From Haliotis asinina (Eukaryota; Mollusca; Gastropoda; Lepetellida; Haliotidae): a stretch of DNA of 64,000 nucleotides. A program made the translations under genes and the position numbers. The DNA lies in assembly GCF_037392515.1 (NCBI RefSeq), contig NC_090290.1:55998753-56062752 (forward strand), read 5' to 3'. Position 1 is the stretch's first letter. Each line of letters begins with the position of its first letter. The notes beneath the pieces were generated by a model. That model was not told the DNA's origin. It searched no databases and worked only from the letters and a program-made list of their open reading frames with translations. Shown piece by piece: positions 34,544 to 46,800 of the stretch.

Positions 34544-36905
34544 ATGGCGGCGTCTGCCATTGTATTCATTGCCATTTTCTGTGGAAATGTCAACATTATA
34601 ACGTCGATCACAGGTAAACAACGAAAACAGGCGACCGGGGAACTGCAACTGGTTGTTTGTTCAAACAGGAACAATGAGACTACTGGTGCTTTTATTGTAT
34701 TTCTCTGCTAAAATTACAAGTACATATGCGGTCTTTAACATGGCGACAAGGAAACTACTGTAACGTGCATTCGTGCATTCGTGTCCAGTTCGCATAAAAG
34801 CACCGAGAAGTTGCGTCCCTTGCATACACAAGCCACCGATGGTTATTCGTTCGAATTCCTGTTCGCCATGTTTGTTTTTTTTTTCAGAACAGGTCGTAGG
34901 TTCCAACCTCTCATGTTTCACCACGTTGTGGTAGACAAATAAAACATGAACGTTGTTTGAACATATGCACAGCGAGGTACTGACGACGGGTTTAGTCGTA
35001 TCGGATATAGCAGAATCCGGGGCTCAAAACTATCAATATTGACATAAGGTTTATCTGCATGGCGTTCGTAGACTGGGGAAAATTAGCCGGAGAGTCGCAC
35101 AATTTGCTCTCAACCTGAACTAGTGATGTGAGTAGTTATGGTAACAGCATTAAATTGACAGAAACCAATGTCTGCCGTTATTATACGAGAGACTGGCAAT
35201 GTCCAGACAGATTGTGATTTATGAAATAAACATGACGATTGTACATTACAGACTCAGCATACCTGGGAAAGGAGTTTGGTCTGGCGTTCTTTTCCAGCTT
35301 CCACGAAGCACCCGACCACGCCCTTCTTAATTACGTAGTGATACAGTCCGAGGAGGGCGGAGAATGCACGGTAGAATACATACCCTCGGACCGCAGTCAC
35401 CACGAAATAGTGCACCATGAACGCATCGCTGTCGGCGGAGTAATAAAAATAGGTCTTCCGGAAACCACTCAACTAAACCTCGAGTCTGAGATTTCCCACA
35501 AAGGTGTTTCCGTGTCCTGCACTGCTGATGTCCTTGTCTACACCCTCGACAGACACTACGGCGATGCAAACGTGGTCCATGCTGTCCCAACAAAATCACT
35601 GTCACGTGACTACTACATTCCCGGCGTCCCTAACAACGCTATTCTCGGCGTGGTTGCTATTGAAGATAACACCCATGTTACCGTAAAGCTGAAAACGAAA
35701 TGTAAGTACAACTACAATAACAAAGACTACGGTAACTCTGACGTCATCAGCGTCACTCTGGCGAGAATGGAAGTGTTCGCCTTGTCAACCGGTCATGTCG
35801 ATTTCTTTGGAGACGAAGGCTGCGACCTCGGTGGAACACACGTGACAGCGAATAATAACTTTGTCCTTTATTCGGGAGGTTCTTGTACCTTCTTCGGAGA
35901 TGACCGAAGTTCTACAGCCGATGGCTGCGATAAGATCCTGGTCCAGGTGCCTCCCCCAGTGATGTGGGGCAAAGACTTCCTTGTTCCAGATATGGCGGGA
36001 GATGATAAAGGATATCAGATGAGGGTCCTTGCCAGTGTAGGCAACACTGACGTCACGTTGTCCATCTATAGTGGGGGAGCTCCGACCACTATCCACAACA
36101 ATTTAGGCGCTGGAGAGTTCTTTGTCCACACTGCTAAAGACAACTCCACTGTGGTTGTCCATTCGTCCAAACCAGTGCTTGTAGTCCAGTTTCTTACTTA
36201 TGACCCTATGACCCTCCTCGTTCGACCAATAGAACACTACCCGGATATCACCAAATTTGGGTCAAGATATATTTTCGTTACCATGGAAAAAACAATCGGG
36301 ATGCGAAATTATGAGAATTATGAAAATTACGCAACCTTGATAACATCGTCTGGACACACTAAGAATGTCCGACTGGACGAAAAACCACTAACTGGTGTCC
36401 AGTGGCAAAACATCCCTCAACTCGGCTACTCCATCGCTAGGTTGCCGGTGTCGTATGGGTCACACATGGTGGACAGCGTTGCCTCCAGCACCCCGTGTGC
36501 TGTCCAGGTGTATGGCTACTCCAGGGAAGAAGGAGAGGCGTATGGATACACTGCAGTGTCAACTTGCAGTAAACAATGCTCTGATCTAGGTGAGTCATGC
36601 TCATGCGCGACGTCATGTTCTGTTCCGGTAAATATTTTTTTGGCATGTGTAGCGACATTTTGGCAGGGTATTGGTCTTCAGCAGCCCATGCTTGTCATTA
36701 GTGGCGACTAACGGGATGAGGAGGTCAGGCTCGCTGACTTGGTTGACACATGTCATCGTATACCAATTGTTATATCGATACTCGTTTATCACGTATATTG
36801 TGACGTCACTACTTCTATCAGGTGCTCAGACGATGTTTTCCGTTTATCAGAGCGCGCTGTACGACAGAGCATGCCACATCATATCTACCCAAAAAACCTT
36901 GTTAA

Positions 36906-36964
<59 letters not shown>

Positions 36965-37608
36965 CGACTTGGTTTCATAATTCTGGACTACTTATTGTAC
37001 TAAGTTGCGCAATGGGAGGGAACCCAGTCAGCAGGGAGGAGGCTGTTAATTCGGAAGTCTTTTAGGGCCATACGGTTTTTATGTTTTCTTATGAAATTTC
37101 AAGATAATAAGTTGAATTTTCAAAATGCTGTTTTGATATTTCAAATTAGTATCTTGAAATTTAAATTTGAATGTTGAGCTTTCAACTTATTATCTTGAAA
37201 TTTCTAAATACTTTTCTTTAAATTTCAACTTAATATGTGTCTTGAAATTTCAACAACAAAGAATTAACAACGCGTGGCCCTAAAAGGCTTCCGTATATTG
37301 GTGTTGACATGCAGTTTCACCCAATGCCGATTCATGTAACGTCATTACTGATGTGTTGTGAAGGGATGCAGTAATACCGACACAACGACGTTAGACTGGC
37401 CTTACAAGTACACTTGCTTCATTAACAAACTGACTCGTTCATTTCAGATCTGTCCTCCATATTGACCGACGCCCAGCTGACAGCAGGGATAGCGGACCTA
37501 ATAAACCAGGTAGGGACGGATGCTACAGAGGACCAGTGCAAGGGGGCGTGTCTCAACTCCGTCCGCACCATCCCCGCTCAAGCTTGTCCCAAGATCTGCT
37601 CTTCGTAA
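34544..37608 (+). CDS. Secreted IgGFc-binding-protein N-terminal-domain-like protein, three exons
   Basis: Exon 1 is 34544-34613 (MAASAIVFIAIFCGNVNIIT, a signal peptide; donor CACAG/GTAAAC, phase 1). Exon 2 is 35252-36589 (acceptor TTACAG; donor CTAG/GTGAGT, phase 1). Exon 3 is 37448-37608 (acceptor TTTCAG; stop TAA). The total is 1,569 nt, 522 residues. Exon 2 covers nearly the whole IgGFc-binding N-terminal domain: GKEFGLAFFSSF start, AILGVVAIEDNTHVTVKL, GTHVTANNNFVLYSGG, CDKILVQVPPPVMWGKDFLV, YQMRVLASVGNTDVTLSI, and the SKPVLVVQF and MVDSV strands. The C terminus adds a cysteine-rich tail (CSKQCSDL, DQCKGACLNSV, ACPKICSS). Such proteins in molluscs are secreted or mucus-associated and thought to act in adhesion or immunity; the ligand here is unknown. 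Exon 3's stop overlaps a donor-like TTCGTAAGT, so a longer isoform cannot be excluded. Intron 2 holds a SINE, an AT repeat and a small transposon. Confidence 0.85.
36655..36800 (+). repeat. SINE family B, partial, in intron 2
   Basis: AGTGGCGACTAACGGGATGA, GGTCAGGCTCGCTGACTTGG and GACACATGTCATCG are present; the 3' tail is lost. Confidence 0.75.
36908..36963. repeat. (AT)n microsatellite
   Basis: About 27 uninterrupted AT units in intron 2 of the IgGFc-like gene. ORFs translating to YIYIYI are artefacts. Confidence 0.95.
37052..37293. mobile_element. 242 bp inverted-repeat element, GGAAGYCTTTTAGGGCCA ends
   Basis: GGAAGTCTTTTAGGGCCA at 37053 is mirrored by TGGCCCTAAAAGGCTTCC at 37275. Inside, TTTCAAGATAATAAGTTGAA and TTCAACTTATTATCTTGAAA form a second long inverted pair, and AATTTCAA/TTGAAATT phrases dominate. 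There is no coding capacity. Confidence 0.8.
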
Positions 37609-37675
37609 GTATATGTCACTAATTTCTATGCATACACATTACTTGTCCCTATTTGGACAAGCCATTGTACGTTCT

Positions 37676-37920
37676 TAGGGTGCAAGACCCGTGAAGGTCC
37701 TTGGTAGAATTCTAACTTCAGTAATCCACGCGTGCCAGAAAATGCGACTCAGTTTGTCGTAAGAGGCGACTAACGGGATCGGGTGGTCACGCTCGCTAAA
37801 TTGGTTGACACATGTCATCGGTTCCCAAGTGCGCAGATCGATGTTCACGCTGTTGATCACTGGAGTGTCTGGTCCAGACTCGATTATTTTCAGACCGCCG
37901 CCATATCGTACTCACTCGCT
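37676..37920 (+). repeat. SINE family B
   Basis: CGTGAAGGTCCTTGGTAGAAT, TTGTCGTAAGAGGCGACTAA, GACACATGTCATCGGTTCCC and CAGACTCGATTATTTTCAGA are present, with a short TCACTCGCTC tail. It begins about 70 bp after the IgGFc-like stop. Confidence 0.85.
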
Positions 37921-38364
37921 CTTAGGTTGCACAGAGTCATGCATATCTGTGCGTGCGAGTGTTGTTGGCTGACCGGGTGCGTGCATGTGCGTTCGTTACG
38001 CACGCGTGTTGTTTAAAGCCACACTCCATAATTCCATCTTTATCACGTTGGCATATAATGTCGTGGTTCAGAAAATCCAGTGATTGATATGAGCAACGAT
38101 TAACGCCGAGAGGAACGCCGGCCAACGGGCACGGTCTCCCAATCGACAAAAACACCTCTTAATAGGTTCCTGTTGCATGTATTTAGTCGTGTACAAGTGA
38201 AAATCGGCATTAAACCTCATACGACCTATCGTTGGAGAGTTTTATAACAAAGGTATATGTCTATATGTCTAGGCTTATGTTGTGTTAGACCACATCAACT
38301 GTCTGTGAGTGACACGGGTACTACTGATGGTTACGTAGGTGAAAGTTAGTCTATTTTAGTACTG

Positions 38365-38497
38365 CCATGGCCTTCCCCACTCGCTGCTTCGATTCCCCAC
38401 ATGGGTGCAGTGTGTAAAGCACATATCCGGTGTCCCCCGCCCCGATACTGCTAGGATATTGATGAAGCGGAGTAAAACTCACTCACTCACTCACATT
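38365..38497 (+). repeat. tRNA-headed SINE (family A), worn head
   Basis: TTCGATTCCCCACATGGGTG (box B region), GGTGTCCCCCGCC, then GGAGTAAAACTCACTCACTC. Confidence 0.8.
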
Positions 38498-38699
38498 AGT
38501 TGTGATAAAGGTGAGTACCTTATTAGAATGCAGTATGCATTGTTGACACAACCACTGACAACAACACGTGTTGGTTCTTTTTCAGATTTCTCTTCTATAC
38601 ACAAAAATACTACTCTCATTGAAGTGGACGGCGAAATCAGAAGAACACTGTTCAGTTGGGCGTTATCGTTAATTCGATAAATCGAGTAGTAAAATCGGG

Positions 38700-39900
38700 C
38701 ATTGAAACTGCAGTTCATAAAATGTCATCTTTAATGCCAATAAACTGACAGACGTTGTTGTTGGACTCCGCGCTCAGGAATGCAGCTAAAGCGGGATCCC
38801 ACCCAGTTTGGGTGATAGCTCATTGTTGAAAACAAGGCTATGGTCCCAATCTGTCTCAAATCCATGTACAAAGGTGTAGACTGTTGGCATATGACCAGAT
38901 GGTAGTCACGTGAATACATGCAAACTCCCATCTGCAGGAACAGCAACGTGCAGAAAGCTTGAACAAAATTCTGTGACTGCATGTTCCCATTCCACCTAGT
39001 TGTGATTTGGAAACCTCGTTAGGACGAGATAATACGATGTGACGTTGAGACTGACATCCAATGATCGAGGGAAACAAATACCTTGAGCACGCAATATTTG
39101 AATGGATGTGTGCTATTTGAATATGCTATATATAAATGTGCGCTGCGTTTTAAGACAATAGTGCCTAAAGCGCACGTAAAATTGTAGCACTACCTCGTAA
39201 AACGATGTGTCACTTAATTTGAATCAAATGTCTTGACAGAAAAGCTGTCATGTATATAGCATATAGCGTCAACTTTGAATAATTACCCTCGAGCACATAT
39301 GACTGTTGGAAATACTAGTATGAATAGATGACATAATACCACTGAACAGGAAGACAGAAACGTTTCACGGGAGATTCGGAGAAATCTATACTACCAATCA
39401 AGAATTTAGACTCACTTAAGGCACTCACTATATGTAATGTATAATATATTATACATGTGGCTATATCGAAGTTATATGTCTCCGCTAACCTGGGGAAACC
39501 ACCTGTAAACCTTATGCAAGTGAAATGCACAAGGAGTATGCATCAAATTGCTGAAAAACGTGTGCAAATTCCCTGTATGTGAACAGTTACGTTGTGGTGT
39601 AAATTTTTGTTAAGAATTCGACAATTTTCACTGAGTTTCAACATTTATTTAACTTATGACTTAATCTTTTCAATGTTACAAATTTGGTTTAGTTCATGTG
39701 TTAATAGCACTTTAAACAGTGTTGGATATACTGCAAAATCTGGTTTAGAACAGTTGACTGAAATAAGTGGCTACATTTACACTAGTGAGTATAAACATTT
39801 GATGGGTAGTATGTATTTACAAATCAGGTACCAGTAGCATGGGAGCACATCCAGGTTTGAATAAACCGAATCACATATCGATAAGAAAATAGCACCAAAG
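38700..39900. other. Gene-free stretch
   Basis: AT-rich sequence with no exon, inverted repeat or SINE that I can support. Confidence 0.4.
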
Positions 39901-39907
39901 GTCTAGA

Positions 39908-40070
39908 GGGGCGGAGGGATGGCCTAGTGATTAAAGCGTCCGCTCGACACACTCGACCCGGGTTCGATTCCCAATATGGGTACAATGTGTTGAGCCCATT
40001 TTCTGGTGTTCCCCGACGTGATATTGCTTGTATATTGCTAGAAGCGGCGTTAAACTCACTCACTCACTCG
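39908..40070 (+). repeat. tRNA-headed SINE (family A), full-length reference copy
   Basis: Head GGATGGCCTAGTGATTAAAG (box A region), box B CCCGGGTTCGATTCCCAATA, body GAGCCCATTTTCTGGTGTTC, 3' part GATATTGCTTGTATATTGCT, then GCGGCGTTAAACTCACTCAC. It has polymerase III internal promoter boxes like a tRNA gene but no complete cloverleaf beyond the head. Confidence 0.9.
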
Positions 40071-40374
40071 AAGATCTAGATACACACCCTGTCCATGGAA
40101 TTTCCTATATTGTAGTAGTCTACTTAGCCCGTTTAAGAGAAGCAAGTTAACACAATCTGTTTGTACAGAAAAGTAGACAATACCTGCTCTATCTTAAAAT
40201 CAGAACAAACTTGTAACAGCAACATTCGTGGAAACACTCAATAAGCAGAAGTGGGGACATATTTGACCATCAGTACTAAGTCTAAACTTCTCTTCCACGA
40301 CGTTCCTATCTTGAAACAGGACAACAAACCTTATAGTAAAGATAGACGAAACATCGGAAATATGTCAGACAAGT

Positions 40375-40570
40375 GAAGGTCCGGGTTATAGAATTCATAT
40401 TCTGTACCCCATGTCGTAAGAGGCGACTAAAGGGATCGGATGGTCTTGACACATGTCAACGGTTCCCAAAGCTCATGATGTTGACCACTGGAATGTGTGA
40501 TCTGGACACGACTATTTAGAGACAACCGCCATATTGCTGGAATATTCTAAGTACGGCGTTTATCAACCAA
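40375..40570 (+). repeat. SINE family B, internally shortened
   Basis: TGTCGTAAGAGGCGACTAAA, GACACATGTCAACGGTTCCC, GCCATATTGCTGGAATATTC. The tail has become CAACCAACCAACC instead of CTCACTC. Confidence 0.8.
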
Positions 40571-41549
40571 CCAACCGACCAACCAAACAACCATTTGGTA
40601 GATCAGCGTGTGTGGGCTGGACATGTATCAGGGCGAGTCTCTGATTGCACAACATTTTCACACGCCTGAGGGACCGTGGATTGTGGCGGATTGAAATAAT
40701 GGACCGCTCATACTGTGAGAATCCATCATACACCGAGGGAGGCCCGTCTCTTTTATGAGACAAATGATACACTGTTACTGTACATTTATGGTTATGGTGC
40801 TGCTAGAAATAAGATTGCCATGCGACAATGCTTGATGTGGAAGTTGTTTTCAGTAAACTCTTGCCATGAGCCGGTCAGACCTGGTGACATGTTCGAAGCA
40901 TATCATCAAATCCCAGTTCTGAAGATCGATGTTCAGAGTGTCAGTCATTGGATTGTCTGACCCAGTCTAGTCCCGATAATTCACATATACCCATAGCTGG
41001 GTACGGAGTTAAACAATAAATTTTCAGTGAGAATTAAAACTGGAATCACATGTCATTTCATTATTCCCACTTTTCACTCCACCCACATCCGTTTAATCCG
41101 GAGACGGCAAGTAAACATAGGAAGATAACGACATTACCTCAGCGTGATTGTGCGTTATGAAAACAGATACGGACGTTCAATCAAACCATTTAAACTATTT
41201 ACTCTTTCTACAAATGTAGAAACTGTTATGTAAACACAAGCGATGCTATAGCCAACACTGCACGCCCTGTACATGCCTTCATGAAGATGAGTTGCTAGTA
41301 GAAACAGGACGTAATGTAAGGCCGCAAATAATTCCCGGTACAGTTTTTATCTAAACTGAAAACAGCGCTTGTAATGTACACCTGAGATCGATTCACATGA
41401 CTGTGATGTGTGAGAGGTGCACTTCGACTGGAAACTCATGAGTCAGCAATGTCGCAGTTCAGTGGTGCCCTGATATAGCGTCAGCTTCAGTTCCAGTCTG
41501 TCAATACCCTCGCTTTCTGTACTGTTAAATTTATTTGTTGGTGGTGTGG

Positions 41550-41605
41550 TGAGTGAGTTTAGTTGTACGTCGCACTCTGCATGCAGCTATTATTCACTTA
41601 TACGG
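41550..41605 (-). repeat. SINE family B tail fragment
   Basis: GTGAGTGAGTTTAGTTGTACG and GCAGCTATTATTC match the reverse complement of the shared SINE/LINE tail. Confidence 0.5.
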
Positions 41606-41799
41606 ATGGTCTACGTTCATACATTTTGTTTATATTTGCAGCTCACCAGTATACCAGACACGCGAAGCTGGTCTACATACACACAGTCGGTCTATAGGGA
41701 GTGTATCAGGTAAGTGTATACAGTCATGGTAGGCGCACATACCCTCACACACAAGCACACCGATCTAAATACATACAGTTGCTCTACATACGTGAAGCG

Positions 41800-41945
41800 G
41801 AAGGGTGGTGGTAGCCTTGTGGTTAAGGTGTTCGTCACGTAGAAGACCCATGTTTGATTCCTCACATGCAATGTGCAATGTGTGTCCCCGGCTATGACAT
41901 TACTGGAACACTGCGGCGTAAAACCATTCTCATTCACATACACAA
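41800..41945 (+). repeat. tRNA-headed SINE (family A), diverged
   Basis: GTAGCCTTGTGGTTAAGGTG, TGTTTGATTCCTCACATGCA, then GCGGCGTAAAACCATTCTCA. Confidence 0.75.
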
Positions 41946-42137
41946 ACCTGCTACATTTGGCAGCATCTGAAATCAATGTTCAGACTGTGAACTTTAGCCA
42001 GTTTGAACGTCAAAATAAATTATTCGTTATTACGTTCATAATTTAAACATTTTAATTACAGCATCACTTAATGCTCACAGCTATATTCAGTTAATCAAAT
42101 ACAAATACAAGGAGTCCTGACATATGAGGTCAAGACT

Positions 42138-42247
42138 TGGGCCCAATTTCACAAAACTGTCGTAGGTCTGCGACTGTCTTTACTCCTATACTTTAATGTT
42201 GACTTACGAGTGTCGTAGCATTGAGCTCGTTTGTTAAACGGAACCTT
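42138..42247. mobile_element. Palindromic fold-back element (about 110 bp)
   Basis: GGGCCCAATTTCACAAAACT at the left and GTTAAACGGAACC at the right are worn inverted ends; the interior has GTCGTAGGTCTGCGAC and a central ATACTTTAATGTTGAC. Same family as 29982 and 48378. Confidence 0.65.
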
Positions 42248-42699
42248 GGTTGACAGAGTGTCATGATGCTCAACGGCGGGGATCAGGGTTATCGATCACA
42301 ATATCGTCTGGTCCAGGCACCATCATATACCGGCCGCAGTATTTAGTTGAAATAGCTAGACAACAAATTAGTATCGAGATCTGGACGTGTCCCATCTTTG
42401 CCTCAACAGCCAGACTAGTCTTTGAGTTTGAGATGAGATTTAAAAGTATTATTTCTTCAGCCCCAGTTTGTGCTGGTTTAGACAGTTTCACTGCAATGCT
42501 TGTCACACCAAAATATTACAGAAATATGTGGTTATCGACGGCATAGACTATTAGAAGGAGTTTTTCTTATAGAAAGTTGTTAAAGATGGGAAAACACGTA
42601 CGAAATGTTGTCATCTGCTGTTAAGGTTGTCGCCATTCTTTTGTGTCAGTGTGTAAGTCCTTGATATTAAGTGGCGGTTAAAATTCAACATACCGCACG

Positions 42700-42915
42700 A
42701 AGATCCGTGAAGATCCAAGTTCAAATTGATCTTCAGTAACCCTTGTTCGTCGTAAAAGGCGACTAGCGGGATCGGGCAGTCAGACTCTCTGATTTGGTTG
42801 ACACATCGTATCCTGATTGACTAGATCGATGTTCATGCTTTTGATCATTGGATTATCTGATCCATTATTTTCTAACCGCCGCCATATAATATGTTCTTGA
42901 TTGGCGTGGAACAAC
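42700..42915 (+). repeat. SINE family B, diverged
   Basis: TTCGTCGTAAAAGGCGACTA, GCGGGATCGGGCAGTCAGAC, GATCGATGTTCATG and CCGCCGCCATATAAT. Confidence 0.75.
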
Positions 42916-43682
42916 CAACCAGTTCAAAAAGGTTTAATACATATTCATGCATTTCTATAATATTGATCAGGAAACTTTGGTAACATGTTCAGAAGATAAT
43001 ATTCTTACCTGTGTGACAAACATGGATAAGGTGTTTTGTTAGATTGTAAAACTGTACGTTACTGAACGAGGATAGATGGCAATGTATTGGCTGTTGTCTA
43101 TGTATGTGTCTTGTGTGTGATATATGCTAAAGATGAATGTTATGATATCGCATTGATTTCTAAAAGTATTATTATATATAAATACAACAGTTTCTTTCAC
43201 ATAAATCCCCACGATTTCATAAACGTTTCAAAATTTATGTATATTATACATTCACAAAAGTCTATGACCTCGTAAAATATAGGTATTATTTTCATATGTA
43301 TTGTTGGTTCAGAATTACATATAGATAGGAAAGCCATTGTACATTTTGAAGTAGACTATAAATCGCATGTATTATTCATCCATGCAGCCACTCGAATTGT
43401 GTTTGAATTCCACAGTTGAGCGCTCGCATCTTACATACACGAGTTGGCAATCGAAGACAACCTTCACAATGCTGGTTTAACTTTCACATCTACAGGCCAA
43501 CAAGTAGCTGTCGTCATTACGCGCACGCAGGATATCAACATGTATTGTATGGCGTTTGCCTGAGATCTCACGATATCGGTAATAGCAAGCTACATTCGTG
43601 ATAAGTCGATTTGTCAACCAGAAGCACATACCAGAATTGGCGATTGAACAGAACTTAATCTACAGAGTTAACTAGAATTGTG

Positions 43683-43693
43683 GCGCATGCGCA
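43683..43693. promoter_or_regulatory. NRF1-type palindrome GCGCATGCGCA
   Basis: A perfect match to the NRF1 consensus, 122 bp upstream of the start codon at 43805. NRF1 sites mark many TATA-less animal promoters of widely expressed genes. There is no TATA box nearby. Confidence 0.65.
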
Positions 43694-43725
43694 TACCCCT
43701 ACTGTTTGTGACAGGCCGACCGAAC

Positions 43726-43803
43726 ATGTGGCTGTGGTTGAATGGTCGTGTTATTGATAACAAACTACAGGAGACACAAGACAACATGTCAGGACAATGT
43801 TGA
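43726..43803 (+). other. Upstream ORF in the 5' leader of the coiled-coil protein gene
   Basis: ATG at 43726 opens MWLWLNGRVIDNKLQETQDN MSGQC and stops at TGA 43801-43803, one base before the main ATG at 43805. A second in-frame ATG lies at 43786. If the transcript starts upstream of these, the uORF would limit initiation at the main ATG to re-initiation or leaky scanning. Confidence 0.4.
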
Positions 43804-43804
43804 A

Positions 43805-46800
43805 ATGTCGGAGCAGGGTGGAAATTTATTCACTCAGGAAAATATCCAGGAGATCGTCGACGTTTTAAAGGTATTTCATGTTTTTGTACTTATGTCTTGA
43901 TGTCATCTGTTGCTATCATGAATCATTGATCAGCGCTGTTAAGGTTGTTTCAGCTGTCACACGTTCTAGCTTCTAAGCGTGTATCCTGGGTACCACCCTC
44001 CGTATAGTCGTTTACTCGTAAGGATGGGAAAGCCACATTAACTTGGTGCACCTAGAGGCCGCAAGAGTTGTATGTTCCCCAGGGAGTTGAAATTGAAAAT
44101 GCAATGCGTCGTTGATATTGACATCCAAACAAGGCGTCTTTGACAATCTGAGCATGACACTGGCGGTATACAAATATACATATGTATGTGCATATGTATA
44201 CATCTAGTGGGGGACGTTGGATTTTACACCGCTAGGCACAACTCCAGCCTTAGCAAGGCGGGAACACCAATTGCAAGAACTGGTTTCAGGCATCCAGGGC
44301 TAGGATCGAACCAGGACATTTGTCATGAAGAGAGAACATTTGTTCGGTTTCCTGAACACGAATCAATGAATGTCACAGTTTGTGTAAACAGGTACATAAT
44401 GTACACGAATATAGGTGAATGTTGTTTTACAGCACAATGAACGTTAAATAACTGTATCTGAACCATGGTTTAAAATGAGGATACACATCCTCCATAACCA
44501 TATACGTTTCCATCCAATCCTCGTCCGTGAGACTACAAGACTGAAATTAACGATTCACATACAGAAGAACGAATGACAACTAGTGCGCATACGTTAGAAA
44601 ATAATCAAAGGTTTAGACACAATAAATATCTTTAAACATTGTCGCACAGCTGTGCAAACCGATACGTATACGTCAAGTAGAAGACAGACAGTCAAGTGAC
44701 AGTCAACAAGAGGTATCATAAATGACGTTTAAAAACTATTTGCTGCGTTGCCAGTAATAACTATGGAGGTAAGAAACAGCCCTGCTGCACTCCAGTTGTA
44801 AGCCTTTCCTTTGTGACGAACATAATTTACAACCAGCGTGTTGTTTCCTAAATCAGTCTTCAGCGGGATCTATACGACCTGTACACACAATAAAGACATC
44901 AAGCAGAGCGTTCTACTAAATCACTCCAGGCTAGTCTGAGGTAGTGACTATTGTTATATATCGTGAAGCCATCACGTTAGGGTTTCCGGTAACTTTATTG
45001 TTCGCGGACAAAACGCTGCCTCTTGTGTCTCAATTTGAAGTTCAGGGCTTCTCATTGTCACGATCCGTGTGTGTGAATGATTGATATTACGACGAATTGG
45101 CATATAATTTAGCACTAATATGTTTTGTATCAAAATATGAGATGCCAATTAACGTTAGCGGACAACATATTAATGTGCGGATCGTCTTCGTGCATTAGTG
45201 GGAAAAGCCTTATGCATGGAGAACGGAATGTTTGTGTTTCGCGTCAGTATATATTGAAGAGTGGTAACTGTCGGCGGCTTGCGTCAATACCAAAGACGTT
45301 AAAAGATTTTACATATTGTTTCCCTGCCTGATGCTCGGCAGTAAGGGGTAATGCAAGGACTTGTCAGCATTCCTTGAGTAGGCTGCCCTTATTACGCTGC
45401 CCCTGATATTCCAGTGAACTAGATCTTTACAGCTCCTTGTCCCAACTGGTACAAACAGCTACGCGTGCATACTGCTAAATCCATTTCATCTCAGCTGAAT
45501 ATTTGAATATCAACCTGTTGGTGAGACAGTTTGTGTTGTGCATGTTACTGTCAGATTGTAAAATCAGTCATTTCGAGAAATGACTATAAAGTTTATCATT
45601 TTGTGAAACTACTGAGAAGGTCCACCATTTCGCGTGACAACAATCAATATACTTCAGTCAGTTCATGAACTTTCTCATGATAACTTAATCTACAAAAGTG
45701 GATCACAATTTAAACATAACTTATTGTCACTAACAGTGAGAACTATTGTGGCAGCGACTGCTGTACTTCAGCTTGGCTTGGAAGCATTTGCACCTGTTTG
45801 TTTGACACTTGTTGTGTCCAGAATGACTGATTTTACAATATGACTGTAACATGCACACGTAAGTGGCATGGTATTGTTATTATCTGTAAAATGCGTTACT
45901 ACTTACACGTCCATACATGCTTACGTTAACCTGTAGTCTTCAGTGTTTGACTTTTATTATTTTTGTCTTGGGTCAGTGTAATCCGTACCCAAAAACTGCT
46001 CGAATGACAGTTTGTCCTCAGCAATATCCAAGCTAGAAAATCTTCTGATCATCCCACATCAGAAAGATGTCACGTGACATCCGTCCCTACTAACACCCTT
46101 AAAACCAGACTACGACCTCACATCAAGTGCACCTGCGTACGACTCCATGACGTCCTAACGGAGCGTCACGAAACCAATAAACACATTGTCTGTTTAAACA
46201 ATGTTACTCCCTCCAACAGATTGCTGATGAAAGAGAGTATTGACAATAACTGCAATTGTCCTTGCATCCAGGAACTTCTGAATTAAGTCGTTTATTGTTC
46301 AATTACAAATACTCAGTCAGGGCCAGACACAGGTGCAGTGAGTCCCGGTCATATCATACCGATGATAAATGCATTTGTCGGGCTGCTATTACACGGGTAG
46401 ACATGTCTAACATGGCTAATCAACAATGCAAATATTGATTTGTTGTTGGTGACCCGTACGCCTCTTAAAGTCCTGAGTAGAAAGGAAAGCCCGTGACACG
46501 TTTCTAACACTGTTACAGTTTATCAAATTCATTGTACTAACACTATGTTTGCTCAGCACAAACACTGACGTGAATATTGACAAACAACTCCCTGATAATG
46601 TAGTGTGGACGTGGAGTAGCAGTGCGTATATACAGTTTATGATTACGGGGTTTTAGTTGTAACTTTTTTCAAATCGCAATTCATCAAAGAGAGTTGAGTG
46701 TTTGAGCTGGTGATAGCCATTGAGTGAGTGACTTAGGTTTGACGCCGCTTTTAGCATTATAACGGATTTGGACACCAGAAATGGTCTTCGGCGAGAAGAG

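Noticed and set aside
36671-37065. Overlapping plus-strand ORFs of about 110 codons
   Set aside because: They are produced by the (AT)n run and have no domain or splice support.
38586-38680. Extra terminal exon of the IgGFc-like gene (acceptor TTTTTCAG, DFSSIHKNTTLIEVDGEIRR, stop, then AATAAA)
   Set aside because: Its phase (1) does not fit the donor after exon 3 (phase 2), the stop in exon 3 already closes the protein, and it overlaps no known domain.
39908-40000. Genuine tRNA gene
   Set aside because: Boxes A and B are present, but there is no complete cloverleaf with acceptor stem, and the sequence continues into the SINE body and CTCACTC tail.
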